Counted from the first letter of the stretch, positions 19,494-29,734 are shown. The stretch is DNA of 64,000 nucleotides from Aggregatilineales bacterium (GCA_029976025.1 JARKNX010000021.1:42597-106596); one strand, 5' to 3'. Translations and numbers: made by a program. The notes: generated by a model not told the origin, from the letters alone.

Positions 19494-21107
19494 ATGGATG
19501 ATGGCATTAACATCCTGCTTATCGAAGATGACGCCGAGTTTGGCCGGCTGGTCCGGTCCGTGCTCGCCCGTTCTGGCAATGCCTTTCTTGTGGAGCAGGT
19601 GTATCAGCTCAGCGAGGCCCTGATTCGCCTGGCGCGGGGTGGGGTGGATGCCGTCCTGCTCGATCTGCGGCTGCCCGATTCGCGCGGGTTGAGCGCCCTG
19701 GCCAAGGTGCAGAAAGCGGCGCCGCGCATCCCGGTGGTGGTCTTGACCGCCGTCGATGATGCGCAGATGGCTCGCCGGGCAGTTCAGGCGGGGGCGCAGG
19801 ATTACCTGGTCAAGGGGCAGGCTGATCTGCGCGGGCTGGGCCGGTCGATCAGCTTCGCCCTGGAGCGCCAGCGCGCGCAAGAGGAGCGCGACCGCCATCT
19901 GTCGCAGCTCGCCATCCTGCGCGACGTGGATGAGGACCTCACCCGCCGGCTGGATGTGGACTTCGTGCTGATGATGGCCCTGGACACCGCCGTGCGGCTG
20001 AGCCTGGCCAGCGCCGGCCTGATCGGCCTGATCGACAACGACGCGCTGATCATGCTCAAGAACATCAACTACGAAGCGGCGAAGGAACTCGACACGCCTA
20101 TGCTCGGGCGGGGGGTTGTCGGGCGCTGCCTGCGCGAGCGTAAAGCCCAGCGCGTCCTGGATGTCACGACCGATCCGGACTATGTCGCCATCCTGCCGCG
20201 CACCCGCGCCCAGATTGCTATCCCCCTGATCTCGCAGGATCGCACTGTCGGTTTCCTCAGCCTGGAGACAACAGACCCGGTTCGCTTCACCGAGGAGACC
20301 TTCGATTTCCTGAAGCTGCTGGCGGGCCGTATCGCCACGGCGGTCGATAATGCCCGCCTGTACGAGACAGCTCAGGTGCAGCTCAGCGAGCTGCAAGTGC
20401 TGTACAACCAGGTGCGCGATCTGGAACAGGTCAAGACCGACATGATTCGCATCGCCAGCCACGATCTGCGTGGCCCGTTGAATAACGCCACCCAGAGTGT
20501 GTACCTGCTGCGCCGGCTGAGCAGCGACAGCCTGTCCCCCCAGGCGGAGTCCTTCATGGGCCGCATTGACGAGGCGATCGAGCGGATGAGGGCCATCACG
20601 GACGGTATCCTCTCGCTGGAACGGCTGGATGCTACCAGCGAGCTGCACACCGAGCCGGTGGACCTGTGCCGGCTGACGGAGCGCGCCTTTCAGGAGAATC
20701 AGGGACAGGCCCGGCTCAGGCAGCAGTGCTTTGCCCTGCATCTGCCGGCGCGCCCGCTCATCGTCCGCGGCGAGCCGGCCTTGCTCTACGAAGCCATGAC
20801 CAACCTGATCGGCAATGCCATCAAATACACCCCGGAGGGCGGCACCATCACCGTGCTGCTTCACCAGAATGTCCATACGGCCACCTTCAAAGTGGAAGAT
20901 ACCGGCTACGGCATCCCGGAGGATCAGCAGGAGCGCCTGTTTCAGCCGTTCTACCGCGTCCGCACGGCAGAAGTGGAGGGGATCGATGGGACCGGGCTGG
21001 GACTGCATCTGGTCCAGAATATCATCACCCGCTATGACGGCCAGATACTTTTCAAGAGCGTCTATGGCGAGGGCAGCACCTTCGGCTTCCGCCTGCCGCT
21101 GATATGA
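19494..21107 (+). CDS. Soluble response-regulator/sensor histidine kinase hybrid (receiver-GAF-HisKA-HATPase)
   Basis: Receiver NILLIEDDAEFGRLV...VDAVLLDLRLPDS...VVLTA...DYLVKGQ; HisKA DMIRIASHDLRGPLNN; NLIGNAIKYTPEGG; GTGLGLHLVQNI. No TM helix seen. Confidence 0.88.
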   Translation: MDDGINILLIEDDAEFGRLVRSVLARSGNAFLVEQVYQLSEALIRLARGGVDAVLLDLRLPDSRGLSALAKVQKAAPRIPVVVLTAVDDAQMARRAVQAGAQDYLVKGQADLRGLGRSISFALERQRAQEERDRHLSQLAILRDVDEDLTRRLDVDFVLMMALDTAVRLSLASAGLIGLIDNDALIMLKNINYEAAKELDTPMLGRGVVGRCLRERKAQRVLDVTTDPDYVAILPRTRAQIAIPLISQDRTVGFLSLETTDPVRFTEETFDFLKLLAGRIATAVDNARLYETAQVQLSELQVLYNQVRDLEQVKTDMIRIASHDLRGPLNNATQSVYLLRRLSSDSLSPQAESFMGRIDEAIERMRAITDGILSLERLDATSELHTEPVDLCRLTERAFQENQGQARLRQQCFALHLPARPLIVRGEPALLYEAMTNLIGNAIKYTPEGGTITVLLHQNVHTATFKVEDTGYGIPEDQQERLFQPFYRVRTAEVEGIDGTGLGLHLVQNIITRYDGQILFKSVYGEGSTFGFRLPLI

Positions 21108-21147
21108 TGCGCCGCGCCCGCCGGCCCTGTTTTTTACCGGATGGATC

Positions 21148-21176
21148 TTGGCAGTGGGCGATATCAGTTGTATACT
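21148..21176 (+). promoter_or_regulatory. Sigma70-like promoter upstream of the ABC transporter pair
   Basis: TTGGCA - 17 nt - TATACT; leaves a ~310-nt leader before the ATG at 21489. Confidence 0.55.
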
Positions 21177-21488
21177 GCTCCTGGTGTCTAATAAGAAGAG
21201 GTGTACCAGAAATATCAATGGACGACGGACCCGGTCATAGTCCCGGTTGTCGCCTGACTGTAATTCCCCGGCATTAGTTCCCTCTGACTACCTCCTCAGG
21301 TTATCGGGCGGGGGCGCCGGGCAGGTGGCGCAGCCGTCCTATTCAACCATAACGATCTGCCGACAATCCAGGGCGTCCGTGTTGGCCTGTGAAGGGTGGC
21401 AAGCCCTTCCGGCCACCTGATTGTGCCGCGCCGCTCCCGGCGTGCCGGTGCCCCGCGTCATTGGGCGGGAGAATCGCGAGGAGGTGTA

Positions 21489-23219
21489 ATGGCCTTACGT
21501 GAACGTATCTTTCGCGTCCCTTCCCGGGGCGGCGCGCTGTTCACCCCGGGCGACGCGGTGGTGCTGCTGCTCATTATTGTGGCGCTGTACGCGGGCGTGC
21601 GGCTTGCCCTGGATACGCCGGATGTCATCGAAGGCCCGGCGATCACCCTCGATCCGGCGGCGTTGCCCTACTATACGCTGCTGTCGATCGGGCGGATGCT
21701 GGCGGCTTATATCCTGTCAATGGTGTTCTCCATTTTCTACGGGTATGCCGCCGCGCGTAATGCGCGCATAGAACGCTGGCTGATGCCCCTGCTGGATATC
21801 CTGCAATCGGTCCCGATTCTGTCTTTCCTGCCGGTCGTGCTGCTTGGCCTGGTGGCTATCCTCCCGCAGCAGATCGCCATCGAGCTGGCGTCCATCATCC
21901 TGATCTTCACCAGCCAGGTGTGGAACCTGACCTTCAGCTTCTACCAGTCGATGCGGACCATCCCCACCGAGTATCGCGAGGCTGCCGCGGTCTTTCGCTT
22001 CAGCCACTGGCTGCGCTTCAAGAATGTCGAGCTGCCGTTCGCGTCGATGGGCCTGATCTGGAACAGCGTCATGGCCTGGGCAGGGGGCTGGTTCTTCCTG
22101 ATGGCGGCGGAGATGTTCACCCTGGGCGCGCGCGACTTTCGCCTGCCGGGGCTGGGGGCATACCTCCAGACCGCAGCGACGCAGGGCGATATGCAGGCCC
22201 TGGCCCTCGGCATCGGCACGCTGATTCTGGTCATCGTGCTGCTGGACCAGTTGATCTGGCAGCCGCTGCTGGCCTGGGCCGAACGCTTCAAGGTCTCACA
22301 GGTTGCCAATGATAACCCCGTGACGTCCTGGTTCCTGAACGCTTTGCAGCACTCCAGGGTGGCTAACTGGCTGAACCAGCGCACTTTTGCCCCTTTCAGC
22401 CGCTGGCTCGATCGGACCCTCAACCGCCCCCCGCAGTGGGTGGCCGGCCTGGAACCTTCGACGAGCGGCAGGCGTTCGCTGTGGGGATGGGTCTTCCTGA
22501 TTGCGGTGGTGATCGGCATCAGCTTTGCGCTTGTCCACGCGGTGGGGTTGCTGTCAACCGTCGATCTGGCTGAGTGGGGGAAGATCGCCGTTGGCGCGCT
22601 GGCGACTCTGCTGCGCGTGATGATCGCTGTCAGCATCGCCATGATATGGACGATTCCGGTCGGCGTCCTGATCGGCACGAATCCGCGGGCCGCCGCCATC
22701 TTGCAGCCGCTCGTCCAGATCGCGGCGTCTGTGCCGGCGACCGCCCTGTTCCCGCTGTTGCTGATGGGCCTGCTCAGCGTACCCGCCGGGCCGGATATAG
22801 CGGCCATTCTGTTGATGCTCCTCGGGACACAGTGGTATCTGCTCTTTAACGTCATCGCCGGAGCTTCCGCCATCCCCCGGGACCTGCAGTTCACCAGCGC
22901 CCTCCTGCGGCTGAAGGGCTGGAAGCGCTGGCGGACGCTGATTCTGCCCTCGTTATTCCCTTACATCATTACCGGATTAATTACGGCCAGCGGCGGCGCG
23001 TGGAACGCCAGCATTGTCGCCGAATTCACCACGTTTGGCGGCGAGACCAGCCAGGTGACCGGCCTGGGCGCGGAAATCACCGCCGCGACGGACGCGGGCA
23101 ACTACGCGGTCCTGCTGGCTTCTACGCTGACTATGGTGGTCCTGGTGGTCACGATCAACCGCCTGGTCTGGCGGCGCCTGTACCGGACCGCCGAGGATCG
23201 CTTCCGGATGGATCAGTAG
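21489..23219 (+). CDS. ABC transporter permease, two fused binding-protein-dependent permease domains (NitT/TauT-like)
   Basis: Two homologous permease halves; EAA-like loops EYREAAAVFRFSHWLRFKNVELPFASMGLIWNS and FTSALLRLKGWKRWRTLILPSLFPYIITGLI. Confidence 0.85.
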   Translation: MALRERIFRVPSRGGALFTPGDAVVLLLIIVALYAGVRLALDTPDVIEGPAITLDPAALPYYTLLSIGRMLAAYILSMVFSIFYGYAAARNARIERWLMPLLDILQSVPILSFLPVVLLGLVAILPQQIAIELASIILIFTSQVWNLTFSFYQSMRTIPTEYREAAAVFRFSHWLRFKNVELPFASMGLIWNSVMAWAGGWFFLMAAEMFTLGARDFRLPGLGAYLQTAATQGDMQALALGIGTLILVIVLLDQLIWQPLLAWAERFKVSQVANDNPVTSWFLNALQHSRVANWLNQRTFAPFSRWLDRTLNRPPQWVAGLEPSTSGRRSLWGWVFLIAVVIGISFALVHAVGLLSTVDLAEWGKIAVGALATLLRVMIAVSIAMIWTIPVGVLIGTNPRAAAILQPLVQIAASVPATALFPLLLMGLLSVPAGPDIAAILLMLLGTQWYLLFNVIAGASAIPRDLQFTSALLRLKGWKRWRTLILPSLFPYIITGLITASGGAWNASIVAEFTTFGGETSQVTGLGAEITAATDAGNYAVLLASTLTMVVLVVTINRLVWRRLYRTAEDRFRMDQ

Positions 23220-23238
23220 TGTCACAGGAAGGTGAGTG

Positions 23239-24552
23239 ATGAACGATCGAGTATTGTTGAAAGTTGACCATGTGACGAAGATGTTCGGGCAGGATAAGCG
23301 CCAGTTTGTGGCGCTGAAGGATATCAACCTGACCATCCGGGAGGGCGAATTTGTGGCCCTGCTGGGGCCATCCGGCTGTGGCAAGAGCACCCTGCTGCGG
23401 ATGATCACCGGCCTGATCTCGCCGTCTGAAGGCACAGTCTTTTATCGCGGAAAGCCGGTGCAGGGGGTTAACCCTTATGCGACGATGGTGTTTCAGACCT
23501 TCGCCCTGTATCCCTGGCTGACTGTGCTGGACAACGTGGCGCTGGGGCTGGAGGCCCGCGGCGATACGTCTAAACAGCGCTTTACGCAGGCCGAGAAGCT
23601 GGTCGATCTGGTCGGGCTGGACGGCTTCGAGAGCGCCTACCCGCGCGAGCTGTCCGGCGGTATGCGCCAGAAGGCGGGCTTTGCCCGCGCGCTGGCGGTC
23701 GAGCCGGAGCTGCTGTGCCTGGATGAGCCGTTCAGCGCCCTGGACGTGCTGAGCGCGGAAGCGCTGCGCGGCGAGTTGATGGAGCTTTGGACCGGCGGGA
23801 AGCTCCCGACGAAGGCTATCCTGATGGTCAGCCACAACATCGAAGAGGCGATCTCAATGGCCGACCGGATCATCGTCATGGGCAAGGAACCCGGCCATAT
23901 CGTGACCGAGTTCGCGGTCGATATGCCTCACCCGCGGGATCGCAAGGATCCCCGCTTTGAGACGGCGACAGACCGCATCTACGCCGCCATTGCCGGGCAT
24001 ACGCTGCCGGAGGCGGACGAAGTTGGCGCGGCGCCCGGCAGCGAAGGCCAGACGCGTATGCTGCCGGACGCTTCGGTGAGCGCGCTGGCCGGCCTGCTGG
24101 AACATCTCAATGGCGAAGTGCAAAAGGTCGATATTTACAAGCTGGACAGCGAAGTTGGCCTGGAAATGAGCGAGCTGGTCCAGATCATCGAAATGGGGGA
24201 GATGATCGGCTTTGTGGTGGTCAAGGAAGGCGATATCGAGCTTACCCCGCTCGGCCAGGCTTTTGCGGAGGCTTCGATCCTCACGCGCAAGGAATTATTC
24301 GCCCAGCGCGCCCGGCGCCTGCCCATGATCCGGTGGATCATGCAGATGCTCCACGCGACGCCCGGCAAGGAACTCCCGCGCAAGGTTTTCTACACCGCTC
24401 TGCTGCCGGAGTTCATCGACGAGCTGGCCGAGCGCCAGCTTGACATCGCCATCAACTGGGGGCGTTACGCTGAGCTGATCGACTACGACGACCGCGGCGA
24501 GATGCTCAGCCTGGCCGTTTCTAATGGCAAGGCCGTTGCCGCCGCGGGATAG
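23239..24552 (+). CDS. ABC transporter ATP-binding protein with AAA-associated C-terminal domain
   Basis: Walker A GPSGCGKST, signature LSGGMRQKAGFARAL, Walker B LLCLDEPFSALD; C-terminal ~150 aa winged-helix-like domain. Confidence 0.87.
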   Translation: MNDRVLLKVDHVTKMFGQDKRQFVALKDINLTIREGEFVALLGPSGCGKSTLLRMITGLISPSEGTVFYRGKPVQGVNPYATMVFQTFALYPWLTVLDNVALGLEARGDTSKQRFTQAEKLVDLVGLDGFESAYPRELSGGMRQKAGFARALAVEPELLCLDEPFSALDVLSAEALRGELMELWTGGKLPTKAILMVSHNIEEAISMADRIIVMGKEPGHIVTEFAVDMPHPRDRKDPRFETATDRIYAAIAGHTLPEADEVGAAPGSEGQTRMLPDASVSALAGLLEHLNGEVQKVDIYKLDSEVGLEMSELVQIIEMGEMIGFVVVKEGDIELTPLGQAFAEASILTRKELFAQRARRLPMIRWIMQMLHATPGKELPRKVFYTALLPEFIDELAERQLDIAINWGRYAELIDYDDRGEMLSLAVSNGKAVAAAG

Positions 24553-24665
24553 GCGCGGGGGGACCTTTCTCCCGCTGTAAAAATTGCGGATTAGCATAGG
24601 ATGTAAATGGGCGGCGGGTAGCCGCCCGGCGCCCTTTCTGTCCACCGAGTTCTGAGGAGTGGGCG

Positions 24666-25451
24666 ATGACCTTCCATAAAATTTCTGTGATTGCTCTGAT
24701 CGCCGCGCTGGTGCTGACGGGGCTGGTTTTTGTGCCGCCCGCCCGGGCCGCCGGGCCGATCACGCTGCTTTCCCTGACCCGCTTCGTGTGCGCCGGGCCG
24801 TCGTTCGATTTCGTGATGGCCGGCGTCTTCGCTGCCGATGACGGCGGCGGGTCGGACCTGTTCGAGGTGCGCGTGCAGGATGGCGCCGGGGTCTTGCTCT
24901 ACAGCGCCATCGGCTCCGCCGCTGCTATGCCGGGCCAGCAGCAGGTCGTCGTTTCCTACACCGATGCTTCTGGCGCGACCCCCGATCCGACGGTCAACCC
25001 GATCCGCATTGAGGTCTACGACCGCGATCGCGCCGGCGTGACCGGCCTGCTGGCCGCCGCTGAATTCAGCGTGATCTGCTTGCAGTCGGGCGTTGTTCCT
25101 TTGCTGCCCGCCGATCTGGTTATCGTCGGCCCGCCGGGGACTGCACCGATGACGGCGAGCGGGCTGCCCGTCCTGGCGCCGCCGCCAGGCCCGGCGCTGC
25201 AGCCGCCGCTCTCGCCGGCGAACGGCCTGCCCGCCCAGGCCCAGTTCAACGCCAACATGCGCGTCGCCCCCAACCGCCAGACAGGGCGCATCACCATTGT
25301 TGCGGCCAACACACCGCTGACCCTGCTGGGCCGGACGCGCAATGGTTACTGGGTGCTGGCGCAGGATATGTTCGGCAACGTCGGCTGGATCGTGACCGGG
25401 GCGCAGTCGGCCAACCTGGCCCTGATCGCGGGCCTGCCGCCGGTGCAATAA
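24666..25451 (+). CDS. Secreted protein with C-terminal SH3-like domain
   Basis: Signal peptide; C-terminal ANMRVAPNRQTGRITIVAANTPLTLLGRTRNGYWVLAQDMFGNVGWIVTG. Confidence 0.7.
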   Translation: MTFHKISVIALIAALVLTGLVFVPPARAAGPITLLSLTRFVCAGPSFDFVMAGVFAADDGGGSDLFEVRVQDGAGVLLYSAIGSAAAMPGQQQVVVSYTDASGATPDPTVNPIRIEVYDRDRAGVTGLLAAAEFSVICLQSGVVPLLPADLVIVGPPGTAPMTASGLPVLAPPPGPALQPPLSPANGLPAQAQFNANMRVAPNRQTGRITIVAANTPLTLLGRTRNGYWVLAQDMFGNVGWIVTGAQSANLALIAGLPPVQ

Positions 25452-25681
25452 GTGGGGAGAACGCGAGCTGCAAAGGCGCAGAGGACGCAAAGGAAAGACA
25501 GAGCAGTTTTTCTCTCCGCGTTCCCGGCGTCTCTGCGGTTTCTGTCTTTTCGCTGCCTGCTTTTCCGGGCGGTTTGATTCTTGGGTTTCCACCATGCCCC
25601 GTTCCAGGGGCATTTGCTCCTCCTGCCGGGCCGTACTAGAATGGGACCAATTGTCCGACCGCGCCGCGCAGGAGGCGCCTT

Positions 25682-26224
25682 ATGTCCGAAGACCCTCGCC
25701 GCACATTGTCTGACAGCCGTCACAAACCGTGGGAGGAGAACCCCTCGGAAGAGTGGGCCTTCGCCCTGGAACATGCCGATCGCGGCGAATGGGATTTCGC
25801 TATCGCTCACTGCCGGCGGGCCATCAACATCTGGCCGAGCTATTACGACGCCTGGCTGCTTCTGGGCGGCGTGCTGGAGGAAAAGGGCGCCCTGGATCAG
25901 GCGCTGGAAGCCATAGAGCGGGCCAGCGAGATCGCCATTCTGGAGCTTAGCCAGGCGTGGAACAACCTGGCCGGGCTGCGCCTGCTGCGGCAGGAGTGGG
26001 AAGAGGCGCTGGTGATCGATCGCATCCTCGACCTGATTGACCCCTCTCGCCATGCCATCATCCGCTACCGCATGGCTGTCGCCTCCACCCAGATCGGCGA
26101 TCTGGAGTCCGGCTTCAAATGGCTGACGGAGGCCATCGACTACCGGCCCGATCTGCGGGAACGGGCGCTGAACGAGTCATGGCTGGAGCCGTTGCACAGC
26201 CGCCTGCTCCAGCGTGACGGCTAG
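25682..26224 (+). CDS. TPR-repeat protein
   Basis: Tandem ~34-aa helical repeats (WDFAIAHCRRAINIWPSYYDAWLLLGGVLEEKGALDQALEAIERASEI). Confidence 0.7.
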   Translation: MSEDPRRTLSDSRHKPWEENPSEEWAFALEHADRGEWDFAIAHCRRAINIWPSYYDAWLLLGGVLEEKGALDQALEAIERASEIAILELSQAWNNLAGLRLLRQEWEEALVIDRILDLIDPSRHAIIRYRMAVASTQIGDLESGFKWLTEAIDYRPDLRERALNESWLEPLHSRLLQRDG

Positions 26225-26358
26225 GCAGCCTGACCGTTTCCTGATGTTCCCCCATCGACTGATCGACGATTGCGCGGCGGCCTGATCCGCCGCCATTGTT
26301 TTTCTGTACACTGCATATAGAGATTGCTGCAGATGAAGATCGTCGTGTGGAGGCTTCT

Positions 26359-28506
26359 ATGAGACGCACGTCCGGGCTGCTTTTGATTCTCCTGATCGCG
26401 AGCCTGCTGGCTGCCTGTACGCCGCCAGCCGGATCTCCCGCCATCCCTTCGGCGGAAATACCCGCTTCCAGCGTCCCGCCCGGCGATACGCCAGCCGCCA
26501 TCGTCATCCGGCCTACGAATACCCCCGTCCCGTCAGATACGCCATCGCGCGCCGTGGTGCGCGCTATTCTCCCGCCGCCCACACGGACCCCGCCGCCCGC
26601 GCCGCCGCTGCCGGCGACGCCCCGGGCCGGGAGCGCCCTCCCCACCGCGGCGGATCTGGGCATCGTCACCCCGCCGCCTGCGCCCACGCGGATACCTCCG
26701 CCGACCCAGATACCCGTCCCGGCCCCGATCATTCGCACGCTGGAGACCTCCAGCCAGACGGTTGATGCGCTGGCACTGGCCCTGCGGGAGGCGCTGGTCC
26801 CGCTGACGTGGGTTGTTGAGAACCGCCCGCCCGGCTCCAACCTGTTGTTTGAGCAGGTCTTCCCTGACAGCCGGGTGGCCCGTGTCGATCTGCCGCGCTG
26901 GTTTACGGAAGTTCCGTCCACCGGCCAGGGGGACGTCGCGCCGTACCTGCCCGCCGGAGACACGGCCGAGATCGTCCTGCGCGTGCGCCTGGTGGATACG
27001 GGCGGCGGCACGCTGACCTCGCGTGAGCTGCGCCTGCCGGTGGCGAACCGCCCCGGCGCTGGCTACATGGTGACTGCCCCTGCCGCCTGCTATGACCTGC
27101 CGTATCTGCCTTCGAGCGGGCTTGCTATCGGCACACGCGGCGTGGCTGGCTCCAACCTGTACGGCCCGCTGCCCCTGACTTCGGTCGGTGGCGTCGGCGG
27201 GCGGATCGTCGGCAGCGTGGACCTGGACGAAGGCTTCACCGTGCTGGACGGCCCGTTCTGCTTCCGCCCGCCCGGCCGGGATGCCGATTATACCGTCCGC
27301 CAGTGGAAGGTGCGCCCGGAGCGGAGCGGCGTCGAGGGCTGGGTAGTCGAATACAGCGGCACGCCCCGCCGCTACACCCAGACGATCTTCCCCGTCCGGC
27401 GCGATGTGGTTTATGACGCGGCGGCCTGCACCAGCGCACCGTTCCTGCCCGATCGCGGCATTCGCGTCGGGTACGGGGCGCGGCTATCCGCCTCCATGGT
27501 GGGGGGCATGGCCATGATGGCTGACGTGGCGACCCGCGTCTCTGCCGTGGTGGCGGGCGGCGGCCTGCAGCCGGACGAGGTCTTCACCGTGATCGAGGGA
27601 CCGTTCTGTTATCGCTCTGAGCCGGCGCCCGATTCGGCGATCGGCTACCGCCAGTGGCGGGTGCGTTCCGAGCGCACCGGGCTGTCCGGCTGGGTCTTCG
27701 AGTATTCCGACCAGCGGCAGGCGTACATCGAGCCGGCTGGGGGCGGCACGCCGATCCCCGGCGGCGGGACCGGGCTGGAAATTGCGGCCTTTGACGTGCA
27801 GCCGCGGACCGTGGCCGCCGGCGCGCCGCTGACGATTACCTGGGACGTGCGCGGCGCTAACGGGGTCGTCATCCTGATGTGGTATGCCGGCCTGGCCGAT
27901 GGCAAGGTGCCCCTCAACGGCGGCGCGCTCCTGCCCAACAGCGGCAGCCTGACCGTGGCCGCGCCGTCCGGGGTGACCTCCGCCCGCTTCACCATCTTTG
28001 AGCAGCCGGAGCCGACGGCGGGCGTCACAGTGACGATCGCCTGCGCCACATCCTGGTTCGCCGCCAGCCCGTCGCCCTTCTGCCCGTCAGAGCCGGCACG
28101 GTCAGTACAGGCGGCCTACCAGCCGTTCGAGCGCGGTTTCATGATCTGGTATGAAGGGCGGATTGGCGTGTTCACGCCGGGCGGGGCCGGCCTGGCTTTC
28201 TTCCCGGACACGTGGGCCGGCGGCGACGTGGCTTACAGCGAGCCGCCGCCCGCCGGGCTGCTCCAGCCGGTGCGCGGCTTCGGGACGCTGTGGGTGAGCG
28301 ATTCCGGCGTTCGGGAGGCGCTCGGCTGGGCGACTGCGCCGGAACAGGGCTATACGATCCGGGTGCAGGAGGCCCCGATGATGCGCCGGCCGGGGATGCA
28401 CGGCGGATACGACGCCGCCGACCGCCTGATCTCCCTGCCGGATGGCCGCATCCTCAGCCTGACCGTGACCGGCGCGGGCTACTTTAGCTGGCAGCCCGCC
28501 GGTTGA
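26359..28506 (+). CDS. Lipoprotein with Pro/Thr-rich linker and repeated ~100-aa modules
   Basis: Lipobox LLAACTPP; linker TPPPAPPLPATPRAG; two internal repeats (GPFCFRPPGRDADYTVRQWKVRPERSGVEGWVVEYSGTPRRY / GPFCYRSEPAPDSAIGYRQWRVRSERTGLSGWVFEYSDQRQAY). Confidence 0.75.
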   Translation: MRRTSGLLLILLIASLLAACTPPAGSPAIPSAEIPASSVPPGDTPAAIVIRPTNTPVPSDTPSRAVVRAILPPPTRTPPPAPPLPATPRAGSALPTAADLGIVTPPPAPTRIPPPTQIPVPAPIIRTLETSSQTVDALALALREALVPLTWVVENRPPGSNLLFEQVFPDSRVARVDLPRWFTEVPSTGQGDVAPYLPAGDTAEIVLRVRLVDTGGGTLTSRELRLPVANRPGAGYMVTAPAACYDLPYLPSSGLAIGTRGVAGSNLYGPLPLTSVGGVGGRIVGSVDLDEGFTVLDGPFCFRPPGRDADYTVRQWKVRPERSGVEGWVVEYSGTPRRYTQTIFPVRRDVVYDAAACTSAPFLPDRGIRVGYGARLSASMVGGMAMMADVATRVSAVVAGGGLQPDEVFTVIEGPFCYRSEPAPDSAIGYRQWRVRSERTGLSGWVFEYSDQRQAYIEPAGGGTPIPGGGTGLEIAAFDVQPRTVAAGAPLTITWDVRGANGVVILMWYAGLADGKVPLNGGALLPNSGSLTVAAPSGVTSARFTIFEQPEPTAGVTVTIACATSWFAASPSPFCPSEPARSVQAAYQPFERGFMIWYEGRIGVFTPGGAGLAFFPDTWAGGDVAYSEPPPAGLLQPVRGFGTLWVSDSGVREALGWATAPEQGYTIRVQEAPMMRRPGMHGGYDAADRLISLPDGRILSLTVTGAGYFSWQPAG

Positions 28507-28654
28507 GAAGTATCAGCAGCGGGCGAGGGGCGGGAGAGCCTTCGGAATTCTCGTGCTCCCCGCTCGGCTGCCTGCCCTTCTGTCTTTTTGCGCTTGCCTC
28601 CGGCTGCGCTTCACGGTTGAATCAGGGCAGAGCGGGATACAACCGGAGGTGAGC

Positions 28655-29554
28655 ATGGTCGGTCGGCTGTGGGGCAGGCTGCGGGGCGGCGGGCGGGCGG
28701 AGCGGGCGCGGCTCCTGCTGGCGGAAGGGTTGGCCCGGCGCCGCGCCGGGGACTACGAAGCCGCTGTCCGCCTGTATGGCGAGGCGCTGGCCCATCTCGA
28801 GCCGTCCGCCGACCGCGAGCCGGCGCTGACCGCCGCGCTTTATCTGGCGCGAGGCATCGCCTGCCGCGCCGCCCGCCGCCCGGAGCAGATGCTGGCCGAC
28901 TACACCGCCGCCCTCCGCTGGCTGCACGGCACCCCCGCCGCCGGATATGACGCCTGCGCCCTGCGCGCCTGCGGGCGGATGCGAACCGGCCACCTGGCCG
29001 GCGCGGAGGCTGACTTCCTGCGCTTCTGCCGGCTGTACCGGCACGGCGCGCCCGGCCTGCTGCCCGATGCTGACTACGACCACGACCGCGCCATCGCCGA
29101 CTGCTCCCGCGCCCTGGAGTGGCAGCCGGGGCTGGCTGCGGCGGCCCTGTGCCGGGCGTGGCTGCGCGCCCTGCAGGGCGATCCGGTGGGCGCGGCCCGC
29201 GACGCCGGAACCGGCCTGCACCTCCTGCCGGAAAGCGAGGACCCGGCCCTGCGCGACCAGTTTCGGGCGCTGTACGGGGCGGCTCTGGAGGCTGGTGGCG
29301 CGGCGCGGCTGAACCGGCGGGCCTGGATGGCGCCGGGCTGGGATTACGCGGCGGTGCAGAGCGAAGGCGGCGGGGATACGCGGCTGGACTTCCGCCGGGC
29401 GGGGGGCGACGAGGCGATGCTCGACGGGCGGCCGGTCTGGGCGGTGCGGGAGGCGCTGGCCGATGAGGGCTGGGCGTATATGGCATCCGAGTACAGCCGG
29501 GCGGGCGCCGAGACGCACTACTACCGGGCAGCAGGGGAAAAAGGCCGGGAGTAG
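28655..29554 (+). CDS. TPR-like repeat protein
   Basis: GGAGGTGAGCATG start context; helical repeats (ARRRAGDYEAAVRLYGEALAHLEP; ADYTAALRWLHGTPA). Confidence 0.6.
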   Translation: MVGRLWGRLRGGGRAERARLLLAEGLARRRAGDYEAAVRLYGEALAHLEPSADREPALTAALYLARGIACRAARRPEQMLADYTAALRWLHGTPAAGYDACALRACGRMRTGHLAGAEADFLRFCRLYRHGAPGLLPDADYDHDRAIADCSRALEWQPGLAAAALCRAWLRALQGDPVGAARDAGTGLHLLPESEDPALRDQFRALYGAALEAGGAARLNRRAWMAPGWDYAAVQSEGGGDTRLDFRRAGGDEAMLDGRPVWAVREALADEGWAYMASEYSRAGAETHYYRAAGEKGRE

Positions 29555-29734
29555 GGGAAAGATGGGCCGGGCGCGTTTGCCAGCCGGACGATTGACGGGC
29601 GCCCGGCTCCATGCATCCGGCAGACCTCATATCGTCTTCCCCCTGAGTGTTCCGCGTCTCTGTGATTCCCGCTTTTCCATCTTTTCACCGGAGACTCATC
29701 GCCATCTCGCGTTCAGGCGCTATAATCTCCCCCC

